Positions 1 to 7,467 of a DNA stretch of 64,000 bases are shown in pieces (positions within the stretch are counted from its first letter, which is position 1; each line of letters starts with the position of its first letter). The DNA comes from Nitrosomonas nitrosa. Lineage in GTDB: Bacteria; Pseudomonadota; Gammaproteobacteria; Burkholderiales; Nitrosomonadaceae. Position numbers and translations under genes: made by a program. Location: contig NZ_QAOO01000006.1 in NCBI RefSeq assembly GCF_003051105.1, forward strand, positions 103,991 through 167,990, read 5' to 3'. The notes beneath the pieces are model-generated. The model ran no database searches. It was not told where the DNA came from and saw only the letters and a list, made by a program, of their open reading frames with translations.

Positions 1-1
1 G

Positions 2-130
2 GTGGAAGCACCATCTGATTTTCTCGGTGTGCTATGTATCGACATTGATGCAGCAGGAGCATGGCGTCTTAAATTGACTAAAGAGCTAAAAGTCGCAGGG
101 TTAAAAGTTGACTTAAATGATGCATTGTAG
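2..130 (+). CDS. C-terminal end of an unidentified protein (5' end outside window)
   Basis: An open frame runs in from the left window edge and stops at TAG 128-130, giving the last 42 residues of a protein. The visible end includes LCIDIDAAGAWRLKL and finishes in VDLNDAL. I do not recognise the family. It is in the same direction as the next gene, 55 bases away, so the two may be co-transcribed. Confidence 0.5.
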   Translation: MEAPSDFLGVLCIDIDAAGAWRLKLTKELKVAGLKVDLNDAL

Positions 131-185
131 GCATTAACAAGGCACCCCAGCCGATCGCTGAAAGCGGCGGCTGAGTTTAAACGCT

Positions 186-1208
186 ATGTGTAATAAAGAT
201 AAAAGTAATAAACGACCAATTGATCGTCTTAGAGACGGAGCAGTATCGTTAGAAGTAAAAACCCCAGATGATGATAGCGCGATCACTGGAATGATAACGT
301 TTGGCGATAGGCTGTTCACCGTTAAAGAAAAAGGCATCTACGAAATCAAGCTCGCTGACCAAACAGATCCTGAGCGAAAAAACATACATGTACCAAATGC
401 TATCCAACGAGTTTTATCGTATGGCTCAGCCGAACCTTGGGTTGGTTCAGTATTGCTAACTGGTCATGAACTTCTGAAAAAGGAAATATTGAAAAAAGAA
501 ATTGACGTAGATCGTGCGATGTCCCTGGTTCTAGAAATCGCTCAGAATATTGCCAGTGCTAAAGAGTTATTAGAGGCGTTTAGTGATTCTCAACGCATAG
601 AATTTGAGAAATACGATCTAAAAATAAGAGAAGATCGCTCAGTTATATTGCCTTCTGTAACTGGAATTACCAACAAATGCAAGGAGTTTTTCCAAAAATC
701 AGATCATGCGCTAGATAGCTTATTCAAAATCACCAAAATATTTTTTTCCAAAGTAGGCAAAGGTCATTGGGAAGGTTTGAAAAAAGAGGTAGAGGCTGAA
801 AGTCCACAGATCGATAATTTTGGTGAAGTACTAGCAAATATACTGCCTTTTCTACAGCTTGTCAGGAACGCTAGAAATTGCGTAGAACATCCTAGAACAG
901 AACAAAAAATCATTACTACAGACTTCGACATAAATCCGGATAATCAACTGCTTCCGCCGTTAATTGAAATTATCCACCCAAAAACCCCGCAGCCACAGAT
1001 GCCTGTTGTTAATTTAATGAGTCAGATTATCAGTACGATAGTAGATATTGTCGAGCTTATACTTGCATTTCTTTGCAACAGGCGGATTCGGCCAATTACA
1101 GGGTTTCCAGTTCAGGTGCATGAATTTCCAACTAGTCAAAGACGAACAGAAAATGTGAAGTATAGTTACGGCATCGCTACGAAAAATAACATCATCCCTT
1201 TTGGCTAG
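186..1208 (+). CDS. Orphan protein with a HEPN-like RNxxxH motif
   Basis: This 340-residue protein matches no family I know. The N-terminal 90 residues look beta-rich and the middle (about 95-240) looks alpha-helical and charged. Near the end of the helical part is ARNCVEHP, in which R230-N231-x3-H235 has the RX4H spacing and the Asn after Arg seen in HEPN ribonuclease domains; the HepT protein at 21000 has the same spacing (RNRLIH). A hydrophobic stretch follows at about 275-295, then a basic tail. No clear Shine-Dalgarno precedes the ATG. A partial gene lies upstream in the same direction. A HEPN-type RNase in a defence or stress context is possible, but rests on one short motif; the coding call is firmer than the function. 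Confidence 0.6.
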   Translation: MCNKDKSNKRPIDRLRDGAVSLEVKTPDDDSAITGMITFGDRLFTVKEKGIYEIKLADQTDPERKNIHVPNAIQRVLSYGSAEPWVGSVLLTGHELLKKEILKKEIDVDRAMSLVLEIAQNIASAKELLEAFSDSQRIEFEKYDLKIREDRSVILPSVTGITNKCKEFFQKSDHALDSLFKITKIFFSKVGKGHWEGLKKEVEAESPQIDNFGEVLANILPFLQLVRNARNCVEHPRTEQKIITTDFDINPDNQLLPPLIEIIHPKTPQPQMPVVNLMSQIISTIVDIVELILAFLCNRRIRPITGFPVQVHEFPTSQRRTENVKYSYGIATKNNIIPFG

Positions 1209-1515
1209 CTTATGTTCACCAGAATCACACATAACAAGATCATAAACTCGCCCCCCCTAAGCTATGCGACGAAGAAGCGCAGCTTAAGAGGGACGGTTAT
1301 GGATGGCGTTATCTCTGTTAAAAACAAATTCTGTACTATCTGTAACCACCTAGTTTGGGTTGATCTCTGACGACAGATCAGATTCTGGTAGCATCGATTG
1401 TCAAACTAAGCCTAAGCTTCTATCCACAAATAGCAATTAAACGCGATTTAACGCCCAGTTAACGCGGGTAAAATTTTCAAGTAAGGGCACAGCAGCCAGT
1501 AACACAGAAAACCGC
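1209..1515. other. Intergenic stretch without a recognisable gene
   Basis: About 300 bases between the orphan gene and the first phage-head remnant. It holds short stop-rich frames only. At about 1434-1450 it carries a string close to ATTAAACGCGATTT, which recurs at 6620-6634 just before the third phage-head remnant, so the boundary sequence of these remnants is partly shared. Confidence 0.4.
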
Positions 1516-1833
1516 TTAAAACCCCGCTTTTTTGATTCGCTCATTTGCCGCTGTTTTTAAATCATCCGGCAGGCGATCGATCTTGTCAGCCAGCATCTTA
1601 TTCAGATTTGCCAATCGCCCTCCTGGCGGATAGTTGAAGCTGGGGTCAACCCCTTTCGGGATGCGTTGCACTTCGCCCGTGCGCTTGTTGATATAGGTGT
1701 AGGTTTCTTCCTGCGGCGGTTCGGCAGGTTTCAAACCCAGCTCATCCAGCGTGTCTTCATCCAATTGCATCACGCCGCATTTGCAGCCCCATGCCTTGAC
1801 CGGGTAATGCGACTGCCAGAAGGGATCATCCAC
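1516..1833 (-). pseudogene. Remnant 1 of a phage Mu gpF-like (MuF) head morphogenesis gene
   Basis: The reverse frame encodes about 105 residues starting at DDPFWQSHYPVKAWGCKCGV and ending in ANERIKKAGF. The pattern W..HYP..xW.CKC is the C-terminal signature of Mu F / SPP1 gp7-type minor head proteins. A full family member is several times longer and no other head genes are nearby, so this is a C-terminal fragment. Closely related copies lie at 3697-4163 and 6633-6763. Copies 1 and 2 share the same downstream edge, AACCGCTTAAAACCCCGC. This copy keeps its reading frame open. Confidence 0.7.
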
Positions 1834-1960
1834 TATTTAGTGCAATATACAAATTAAAAATCTGATAAAGGCCGCATCTTTTTTTGCCGTTAAAGCCCCT
1901 TAAAGTATAGAAGTTATATAAAAGCTATAAAATTACTTGTGAAGTTATTTATGGAGGCAC

Positions 1961-2569
1961 ATGGGAATATTCATAAGATTTTTGTCAGGATTAATAATTC
2001 CGATCGGCTTATTTAACATGTTTGGGGGAATTGTATCGGGCATATGGCTCGCAATCTTGGGCGAGTGGAGTTTAATCGGTTATGGAATCTTGGCTTTGCT
2101 TGTTTCAGGCGTAGGTCTTAGCTTTGTGATGGCTCCAGGGTTAATTTTTTTAACCGGCCCAGCAGCCGTTTTACTTGAAAAGGGCCACAAGATCAGTGGC
2201 TCTATCTTCGGTCTTCTGAGTGTAGTTTATACAAATGTGGTTCTTACAGCCTGGTGCATTCTCGTACTTTTTTATTTCAACAATCATGCTAATGCAGATT
2301 CAATTATTCCTGTGCTTATTTGGTCATATGGCATTGCAACCAGCCCGATAGCCTGGCTTGCACAGAAAGACCAACAATCAGGAAATGAGTATTCTATGAT
2401 TACGACCTTCTTTATCTCGCTGGCCTACATACTTACTATCCTCGCCATTTTGTTAGCCGGAGCATCGCTAATGAATATCCTCATATTATTCGGCGTGGTT
2501 ATGTCTATTAGTCTTATTGTGGAATTCTCCATTGCTTATCTAGCAGAGAAATCGCGAGAAAATTACTAA
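1961..2569 (+). CDS. Multi-pass membrane protein, unknown function
   Basis: A 202-residue protein made almost wholly of hydrophobic segments. At least five candidate transmembrane helices can be read, at about residues 5-30, 35-65, 75-105, 145-170 and 170-190. There is no signature motif and I do not recognise a family. The start is preceded by GGAGG at a good distance. It lies 39 bases upstream of the J-domain protein gene in the same direction, so the two are probably one transcript and may act together at the inner membrane. The pair is bracketed by two phage-head remnants, which suggests it is cargo of an accessory region. Confidence 0.65.
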   Translation: MGIFIRFLSGLIIPIGLFNMFGGIVSGIWLAILGEWSLIGYGILALLVSGVGLSFVMAPGLIFLTGPAAVLLEKGHKISGSIFGLLSVVYTNVVLTAWCILVLFYFNNHANADSIIPVLIWSYGIATSPIAWLAQKDQQSGNEYSMITTFFISLAYILTILAILLAGASLMNILILFGVVMSISLIVEFSIAYLAEKSRENY

Positions 2570-2608
2570 TCACATAAGCTAATACTTGAAATTCAAGGTT
2601 CATCATAT

Positions 2609-3532
2609 ATGGCTCGGATACATACTCATTATGATAATCTCAAGGTGGCACGTAACGCTCCACCAGATATCATTCGTGCCGCATACAGAACACTCTCACA
2701 GAGATATCACCCAGACAGGAATCAGGGAAATCCCGAAGCTTCTCGAATAATGGCAATCATCAATACTTCATACGAGGTATTATCTGACCCCGCCAAGCGC
2801 CGGGAGCATGATCTATGGATTGTTGAAATGGAGGCAACGTTTTCAGTTAACTGGCAAACTAGTCAGGTATCCCACGCAACCACTCAGCATTTAGATCCCT
2901 CGCCTGGTAACAAGGCTTTTCTATCTATATTCAATTACATTAAAAGATTCTTTATAGAGGCATTCTCTTTTGCCATTCGTCTATGTGTCGGGGGAGGAGT
3001 TATTTTTATTATTATCAGCGCCATTGATTTTTTTGAAGATAAAAACTCACCCACTACTGATTCAAAACCATATCAAGCTAGATCTCCATCAACTCATGCT
3101 GAATTTGTCAGACCCAAATATGTCAGACCCAGTAGAGCTCCAAATGGTCAGTCTTGGCCAACATTTGCGGGTTACGTTAAGGGCTATCAGCAGCTTCATA
3201 CGAACGGCCTTTCGACAGTGACTGTAGATAACAGTAGAAACAATTCTGATGTTTTTGTTAAGCTGGTTTCTCTAGATGGCGCAGAAGCTAATCCAGTGCG
3301 CCAGTTCTATATTCCTGCGTTTAGTAGCTTCACCTTGAACAAGGTTAGCGCCGGGAGTTATGACATACGATATCGTGATCTTAGCAATGGCGGTCTTTCA
3401 CGATCTGAATCATTTAGGCTTGAAGAAATTCAAACTTACGACGGCACTCGGTTTAGTAATATTAGGATGACATTGTACAAAGTGCAAAATGGAAATATGG
3501 AAACCTATGCTCTATCTGAAGCGGAATTCTAA
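2609..3532 (+). CDS. Membrane-anchored J-domain (DnaJ-like) protein
   Basis: The 307-residue protein begins with a J domain (about residues 5-67): YRTLSQRYHPDRNQGNPEAS carries the HPD tripeptide that stimulates DnaK ATPase. There is no Gly/Phe region, zinc finger or DnaJ C-terminal domain. A hydrophobic segment at about 105-135 probably crosses the inner membrane. The region from about 180 to the end is rich in beta-prone residues (STVTVDNSRNNSDVFVKLV) and is not a standard chaperone domain. It could be a recruiting J-protein that brings DnaK to a membrane client, perhaps the product of the gene just upstream. The J domain is certain; the client is unknown. Confidence 0.8.
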   Translation: MARIHTHYDNLKVARNAPPDIIRAAYRTLSQRYHPDRNQGNPEASRIMAIINTSYEVLSDPAKRREHDLWIVEMEATFSVNWQTSQVSHATTQHLDPSPGNKAFLSIFNYIKRFFIEAFSFAIRLCVGGGVIFIIISAIDFFEDKNSPTTDSKPYQARSPSTHAEFVRPKYVRPSRAPNGQSWPTFAGYVKGYQQLHTNGLSTVTVDNSRNNSDVFVKLVSLDGAEANPVRQFYIPAFSSFTLNKVSAGSYDIRYRDLSNGGLSRSESFRLEEIQTYDGTRFSNIRMTLYKVQNGNMETYALSEAEF

Positions 3533-3696
3533 GCCTAACATTGAGTACTTACACTGTTTCTAATAATAATTTTTCACTAATCAACCATTTCCTTGAACCA
3601 TCTTGCGACATAGAATCATATTTTGATGGCACTAACTATCACTATCAAGGTTAGTTTTGAAGTAATGGCCTAGTAACCAACGACAGCAAAAACCGC

Positions 3697-4163
3697 TTAA
3701 AACCCCGCTTTTTTGATTCGCTCATTTGCCGCAGTTTTTAAATCATCCGGCAAGCGATCGATCTTGTCAGCGAGCATCTTATTCAGGGGTTTGCCAATCT
3801 TCCCCCTGGCGGATAGTTGAAGCTGGGATCAACCCCTTTCGGAATGCGCTGCACTTCGCCCGTGCGCTTGTTGATGTAGGTGTAAGTTTCTTCCTGCGGC
3901 GGTTCGGAAGGTTTCAAGCCCAGTTCATCCAGCGTGTCTTCATCCAGTTGCATCACGCCGCATTTGCAGCCCCATGCCTTGACCGGGTAATGCGCCTGCC
4001 AGAAGGGATCATCCACTGGCAACACCAGTCCATCCCAGGCGGAGTGCTCCAGACGAGGATGCTCTGAGTTGTTGGCGTCATACTTGAAATAAGGAAAGTC
4101 GTCCTTGTTGCGCTGGATGCGTTGCCATTGTCCCTCGTTGTGGGGGGTACGCAGATTGGTGTC
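3697..4163 (-). pseudogene. Remnant 2 of the MuF head gene, frameshifted
   Basis: On the reverse strand this copy reaches further 5' than copy 1: the frame opens after a stop at 4164-4166 and reads GQWQRIQRNKDDFPYFKYDA, then LVLPVDDPFWQAHYPVKAW and the CKC signature. Two extra bases near 3785-3790, relative to copy 1, shift the frame after PPGGRLAN and give a stop. The sequence homologous to copy 1 continues to 3697. It is a clear relative of the fragments at 1516 and 6633, and is a gene relic rather than a working gene. Confidence 0.7.
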
Positions 4164-4528
4164 TTAAATCACCTTCAGGCGGCGCGTGCTACCAAGCTGC
4201 ACGCGAGGGCGCTACAAAACCTCGCTAGAAAATGCATCCAGCTTGTGCGCCCGCGCAGCCAGCCTATCCTGTCGGTAGAGAATATTATGGGGCGGGAACT
4301 GGATGCCCGCTTATCGAACAATGCTCTCAAGCGTTTGATGCCAGAGCATGCGGATACATCGGGATGGGTGACTTGTGCGACCCGATCGTAGACAATAATG
4401 GGGAGGCGGATTCGACTATTTTAACAAGCCGGGTCTACGAAATAAAAACCTGATTTCATAAAATAACAGCAAGGGAAGCTGTAATTTGCCCTTGACACGG
4501 GCTGATTGATGGGTGTCCCTTATTACTG
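4164..4528. other. Stretch without a supportable gene
   Basis: Two overlapping forward frames of 73 and 89 codons occur here (4122-4391 and 4232-4453). They have no recognisable motif, no ribosome binding site, and overlap each other and the phage remnant. The base composition is richer in G and C than the surrounding genes. It is probably decayed mobile DNA. Confidence 0.35.
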
Positions 4529-5128
4529 ATGCTGAAAAGAGCTATGGAAGAAAACGACAAAAGTCACATAATTGCAGAGATATGCCAGGCAGTCTTGGGC
4601 GGGGAGCTTGAACGCGCTGCGGTGGTCTTGCGCTGTACGTATCCCTTCACACGCCCGACAGTGGCAGGAAGGAAGTACACAGAGTCTGATGCCTTACGCG
4701 TCTTCATCCGTGATGGCTTTGTGGATCGGTACTCTGGGCAGCGGTTAGTGTTCTCGCCTGTGCTTCGGCTCTTATCTCGGTTATTGCCAGAAGAGTTTCC
4801 CTTCCATCCCAACTGGAAAATGGATGCCTGCCACATCGCGTATTGGGAATTGTCGCCGACTCTTGACCATGTGGTGCCAGTCACCCTTGGTGGTGCTGAC
4901 AATGCCACCAATTGGGTATGCACCTCGATGTTGCGGAACAGTGTCAAGGCCAACTGGACGATCGAAGAGCTGGGATGGCACCTTGTGCCGCTAGGCGACT
5001 TGCATCAGTGGGATGGTTTACTGCAGTGGTTTGTCACCTATGTTGAGGGGCATCAGGAGTTAGCACAAGAACCCTACTTTCGGCGATGGCATAGAGCGGC
5101 GCGAAGTGCATGGCAGCAGGCATTGTGA
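4529..5128 (+). CDS. HNH-type endonuclease domain protein
   Basis: A protein of up to 199 residues. The segment LSPTLDHVVPVTLGGADN and the following NxxxxK arrangement (RNSVKANW) fit the DH...P...GG..N...N..K pattern of HNH nucleases, which use one divalent metal to cut DNA. The usual CxxC zinc pairs are missing, so this is a non-zinc variant. An N-terminal region of about 90 residues has no known motif. Start: ATG 4529 has no ribosome binding site; ATG 4544 (MEENDK) follows AAAAGAG and may be the real one. The gene is alone, between mobile-element debris, and could be a remnant of a restriction or phage function. Confidence 0.7.
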   Translation: MLKRAMEENDKSHIIAEICQAVLGGELERAAVVLRCTYPFTRPTVAGRKYTESDALRVFIRDGFVDRYSGQRLVFSPVLRLLSRLLPEEFPFHPNWKMDACHIAYWELSPTLDHVVPVTLGGADNATNWVCTSMLRNSVKANWTIEELGWHLVPLGDLHQWDGLLQWFVTYVEGHQELAQEPYFRRWHRAARSAWQQAL

Positions 5129-5577
5129 GTGCCAGTAGCTTCATGAGGTAGACAGTCATAGGCATCAACCAATCTCCCTATGCCCAGAGTATAACCACTG
5201 CGGGGCGGGCTCGGTGGCTCGGCGAGCTGTCTCCGGCCTAACGAAGGTATGCAGGCGACGGTTTATCCTAAATCTTGAGAGGAATTTGCAAAATTTAAGA
5301 ATTAAGCTGTACTAATGGTCCGGATGAAGTGGTCAAGTGGTTGCTGATCACCGCAGCGCCCCAGTGAACGCTCGTATACGTCCCATACTGTTACCCGTCA
5401 TTGTTTCTGCTGGAGTGATTTAATGAATTCCGGTGCTAGGGGTAACAGTTCATCGATACGATTATTGGGCCAGGTGGGGAGTTTGATGCAGAATACGGGA
5501 CTACGATTGTTTCCAAAATTGACAGAATTTAGCTAGAAACCTTTGTTTGTCCCCCTATTACACTAACGGAGGGTGCC
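5129..5577. other. Decayed mobile-element DNA with a possible IS66-type end
   Basis: This gap has no intact gene. On the reverse strand, about 5398-5470 reads PNNRIDELLPLAPEFIKSL before a stop, which resembles the RIDELLP ending of IS66-family TnpC transposases; this is a weak match by eye. A degenerate repeat (5497-5561) and the ribosome binding site GGAGG of the next gene (about 5568-5572) follow. Confidence 0.35.
5497..5561. repeat. Degenerate REP-like repeat, copy 1
   Basis: The sequence begins GGGACTACGATTGTTTCC, contains AGAATTTAGCTAGAAACC and ends in TGTCCCCCTATTAC. A second copy lies at 6108-6173 in the same orientation. The outer GGGACA and TGTCCC are inverted relative to each other, as in palindromic REP-like or miniature mobile elements. 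Confidence 0.55.
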
Positions 5578-5955
5578 GTGAATACTATTTCATATTTTGA
5601 AATTCAATCAGCTCATCCAGAAAATGCAGTGAACTTCTATCGGGAAATTTTCGGGTGGCGGTTTATGAAGGATGAGAATATTCCGATTCCGTACTGGCGT
5701 ATTGAGACTGATGGGATTCGGGGCGGTTTGCTTCAACGGCCAGCTCAGACACCACCACTGGCGTGTGGAACAAACGCATATGTGTGCTCAATTGAAGTCG
5801 TAGATATCGACACATTAGCTGAAAAAATAGAATCGCTTGGTGGTCAAATTGCGTTACCGAAATTCGCAGTTCCTGGTGTTTGTTGGCACGCATACTTTGT
5901 TGATCCTGATGGAAACACGTTCGGGCTCTTCCAGCCTGACCCCGAGGCGCGCTAA
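5578..5955 (+). CDS. VOC-family (glyoxalase/bleomycin resistance fold) protein
   Basis: A 125-residue single-domain protein with a GTG start preceded by GGAGGGT. It has the VOC features: an N-terminal FEIQSAHPENAVNFYREIFG beta-alpha unit, and near the end FVDPDGNTFGLFQP, the common D-P-x-G-N-xxGLFQ strand. VOC proteins bind a metal and act on small molecules (isomerases, dioxygenases, drug binding); the substrate cannot be told from the sequence. It is bracketed by two copies of a 65-bp repeat, which suggests it arrived as a mobile cassette. Confidence 0.85.
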   Translation: MNTISYFEIQSAHPENAVNFYREIFGWRFMKDENIPIPYWRIETDGIRGGLLQRPAQTPPLACGTNAYVCSIEVVDIDTLAEKIESLGGQIALPKFAVPGVCWHAYFVDPDGNTFGLFQPDPEAR

Positions 5956-6107
5956 TAAGAAAGATTTCCAACATCACATGCGATGCTGTGCCTACGGGGG
6001 AATCATATCATCCGAACTACTGTATTAGGCATTTAGGCACTTGGCAGGAAGCAGCTCTAGCTATGAAAAAGAATGAAGAAACCCTTGCCTTTGATTGTAC
6101 AGAATAA

Positions 6108-6173
6108 GGGACAAACCACGATTGTCTCCAAAATTAACAGAACTTATTCATTAGAAACCGTGTCCCCAATTAC
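6108..6173. repeat. Degenerate REP-like repeat, copy 2
   Basis: Begins GGGACAAACCACGATTGTCT, continues with CCAAAATTAACAGAA and ends GTGTCCCCAATTAC. It matches the copy at 5497-5561 in the same order with scattered differences and small gaps. Confidence 0.55.
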
Positions 6174-6299
6174 GCACTGTAGCCGAAGGTGTTCGAGATG
6201 ACCTCATGCGAATGAAAAGTGAAAGGCCGTTCACGTTCTTTGCTGCGTTGCTCAGCGTTGGTAGAGAGCGAATATTTGTTACCACTCGTTGGCACTTTT

Positions 6300-6524
6300 A
6301 TGCATAAAACGATTATTTTTGAGTCGATGATCACATGCCCGTCCTGCGGACACAAGGAAACGGAACACATGCCCACCGATGCGTGCCAGTACTTCTACGA
6401 GTGTAAGGGGTGTGGCGCCCTTCTCAGGCCAAAGCCGGGAGATTGCTGTGTGTACTGTTCGTATGGCACCGTACCGTGTCCGTCTATACAAGCAGGGAGG
6501 CATTCATGTTGTTCATCACAATGA
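6300..6524 (+). CDS. GDCCVxC-type cysteine-rich mini-protein
   Basis: A 74-residue protein with the start set at ATG 6300 (MHKTIIFES), because relatives begin a few residues before ITCPSCGH; the frame is open further upstream but that part has no family character. Cysteine motifs in order: CPSCGH, YECKGCG, GDCCVYCSYGTVPCPSIQ. These are the hallmarks of the small GDCCVxC proteins, some of which are selenoproteins; here the positions are Cys. A redox or metal (zinc, mercury) role is likely for the family but not established from this sequence. It is isolated between a repeat and a phage-head relic. Confidence 0.75.
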   Translation: MHKTIIFESMITCPSCGHKETEHMPTDACQYFYECKGCGALLRPKPGDCCVYCSYGTVPCPSIQAGRHSCCSSQ

Positions 6525-6632
6525 GACGGCCTACTTGAATGCGATTTCTGCTGATGGATCCCATCCCATATTGGGAACCCATAGCCAAATCAATCTGAGC
6601 CACCTATCCAAAAAAATAGCCATTAAACGCGA

Positions 6633-6763
6633 TTTTTTGATTTGCTCATTTGCCGAAGTTTTTAAATCATCCAGCAGCTGATCGATCTTGCCAGTTTTCA
6701 GATTTGCCAAACGTCCGCCTGGCGGATAGTTGAAGCTGGGGTCGACCTCTTCGGGTTGCGCTG
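6633..6763 (-). pseudogene. Remnant 3 of the MuF head gene, short and decayed
   Basis: About 130 bases are recognisably homologous to the 3' part of copies 1 and 2: TTTTTTGATTTGCTCATTTG, then AAATCATCCAGCAGCTGATC, and GGCGGATAGTTGAAGCTGGG. Internal deletions and substitutions destroy the frame and the copy ends around 6763. The upstream neighbour ATTAAACGCGATTT is shared with the region before copy 1. Confidence 0.65.
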
Positions 6764-7467
6764 TATGAGGTGGCTCTCGTTCTTAAAATATTCCAGATTT
6801 GCTTCAAGCGCGTACCAGAATGAACACCTGCCAATTCTTGCAGTTTTCAGTTTGGTATGTTCATGTCACCAGGTTATTTTGCATTATCTAAAGCAGTTAA
6901 CCATAGACGTTGTTTATTTCATGACTCGGCAGGATGGCTGCTTTGCTTTCCGCCAAGAGAGCTTCAAACCCTTTATGGTTAAAAGTTTTGGCTTGCAATA
7001 TTTTGTGTTTTTTACCAAATTTACACAACAAGGGTAAATTCAAATCGTGGTCATTCCGTAAATCGCTCGCGACCCCCATAAACATTGATTTGCGGGACAG
7101 CGATTTTTGATTTAATCGGGCATTGGTGATACACATGAGATCAAAAAACGGAATTTTTGCTTGCCTGCTAGGCTCATTATGGTAGCCTTATTGACCTTTC
7201 TTTTTTAAGGATGTTGTTATTGAGCAGTATCGGATCAATTAATTACTGTCACTATTCCGCTTATCCTGATCAATCAGCATCCTGAGATAAAGGCATAAGT
7301 CGTGAAGAGTGCAAGTTATTTTATCGGCACACACCCATTGTTTGGGTTCCAAAGGGCCAGATCATCGAGATCGTATTGCACCGCCCTGATTACGGACAGG
7401 AATGGTCAAATTTTGTGGGAAATTATCCCAAGATTTGACAGCTTTGCAACCTACTCAGGAGAAGCCA
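6764..7467. other. Long stretch without a supportable gene
   Basis: About 700 bases between the third phage-head relic and the radical SAM gene. Frames at 6756-7037 (+), 6897-7136 (-) and 7302-7550 (+) are short, lack motifs and ribosome binding sites, and one overlaps the start of the next real gene. The region is A+T rich and probably includes the upstream control region of the radical SAM gene. Confidence 0.35.

Noticed and set aside
4122..4453. Two overlapping forward frames after the second phage-head relic
   Set aside because: No ribosome binding site, no motif, mutual overlap, and partial overlap with the relic.
5398..5470. Possible C-terminal end of an IS66-type transposase on the reverse strand
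   Set aside because: Only about 24 residues with an RIDELLP match; not enough to call an element, so kept only as a remark on the gap.
6756..7136. Short frames on both strands upstream of the radical SAM gene
   Set aside because: They overlap each other and have no family character or translation signals.
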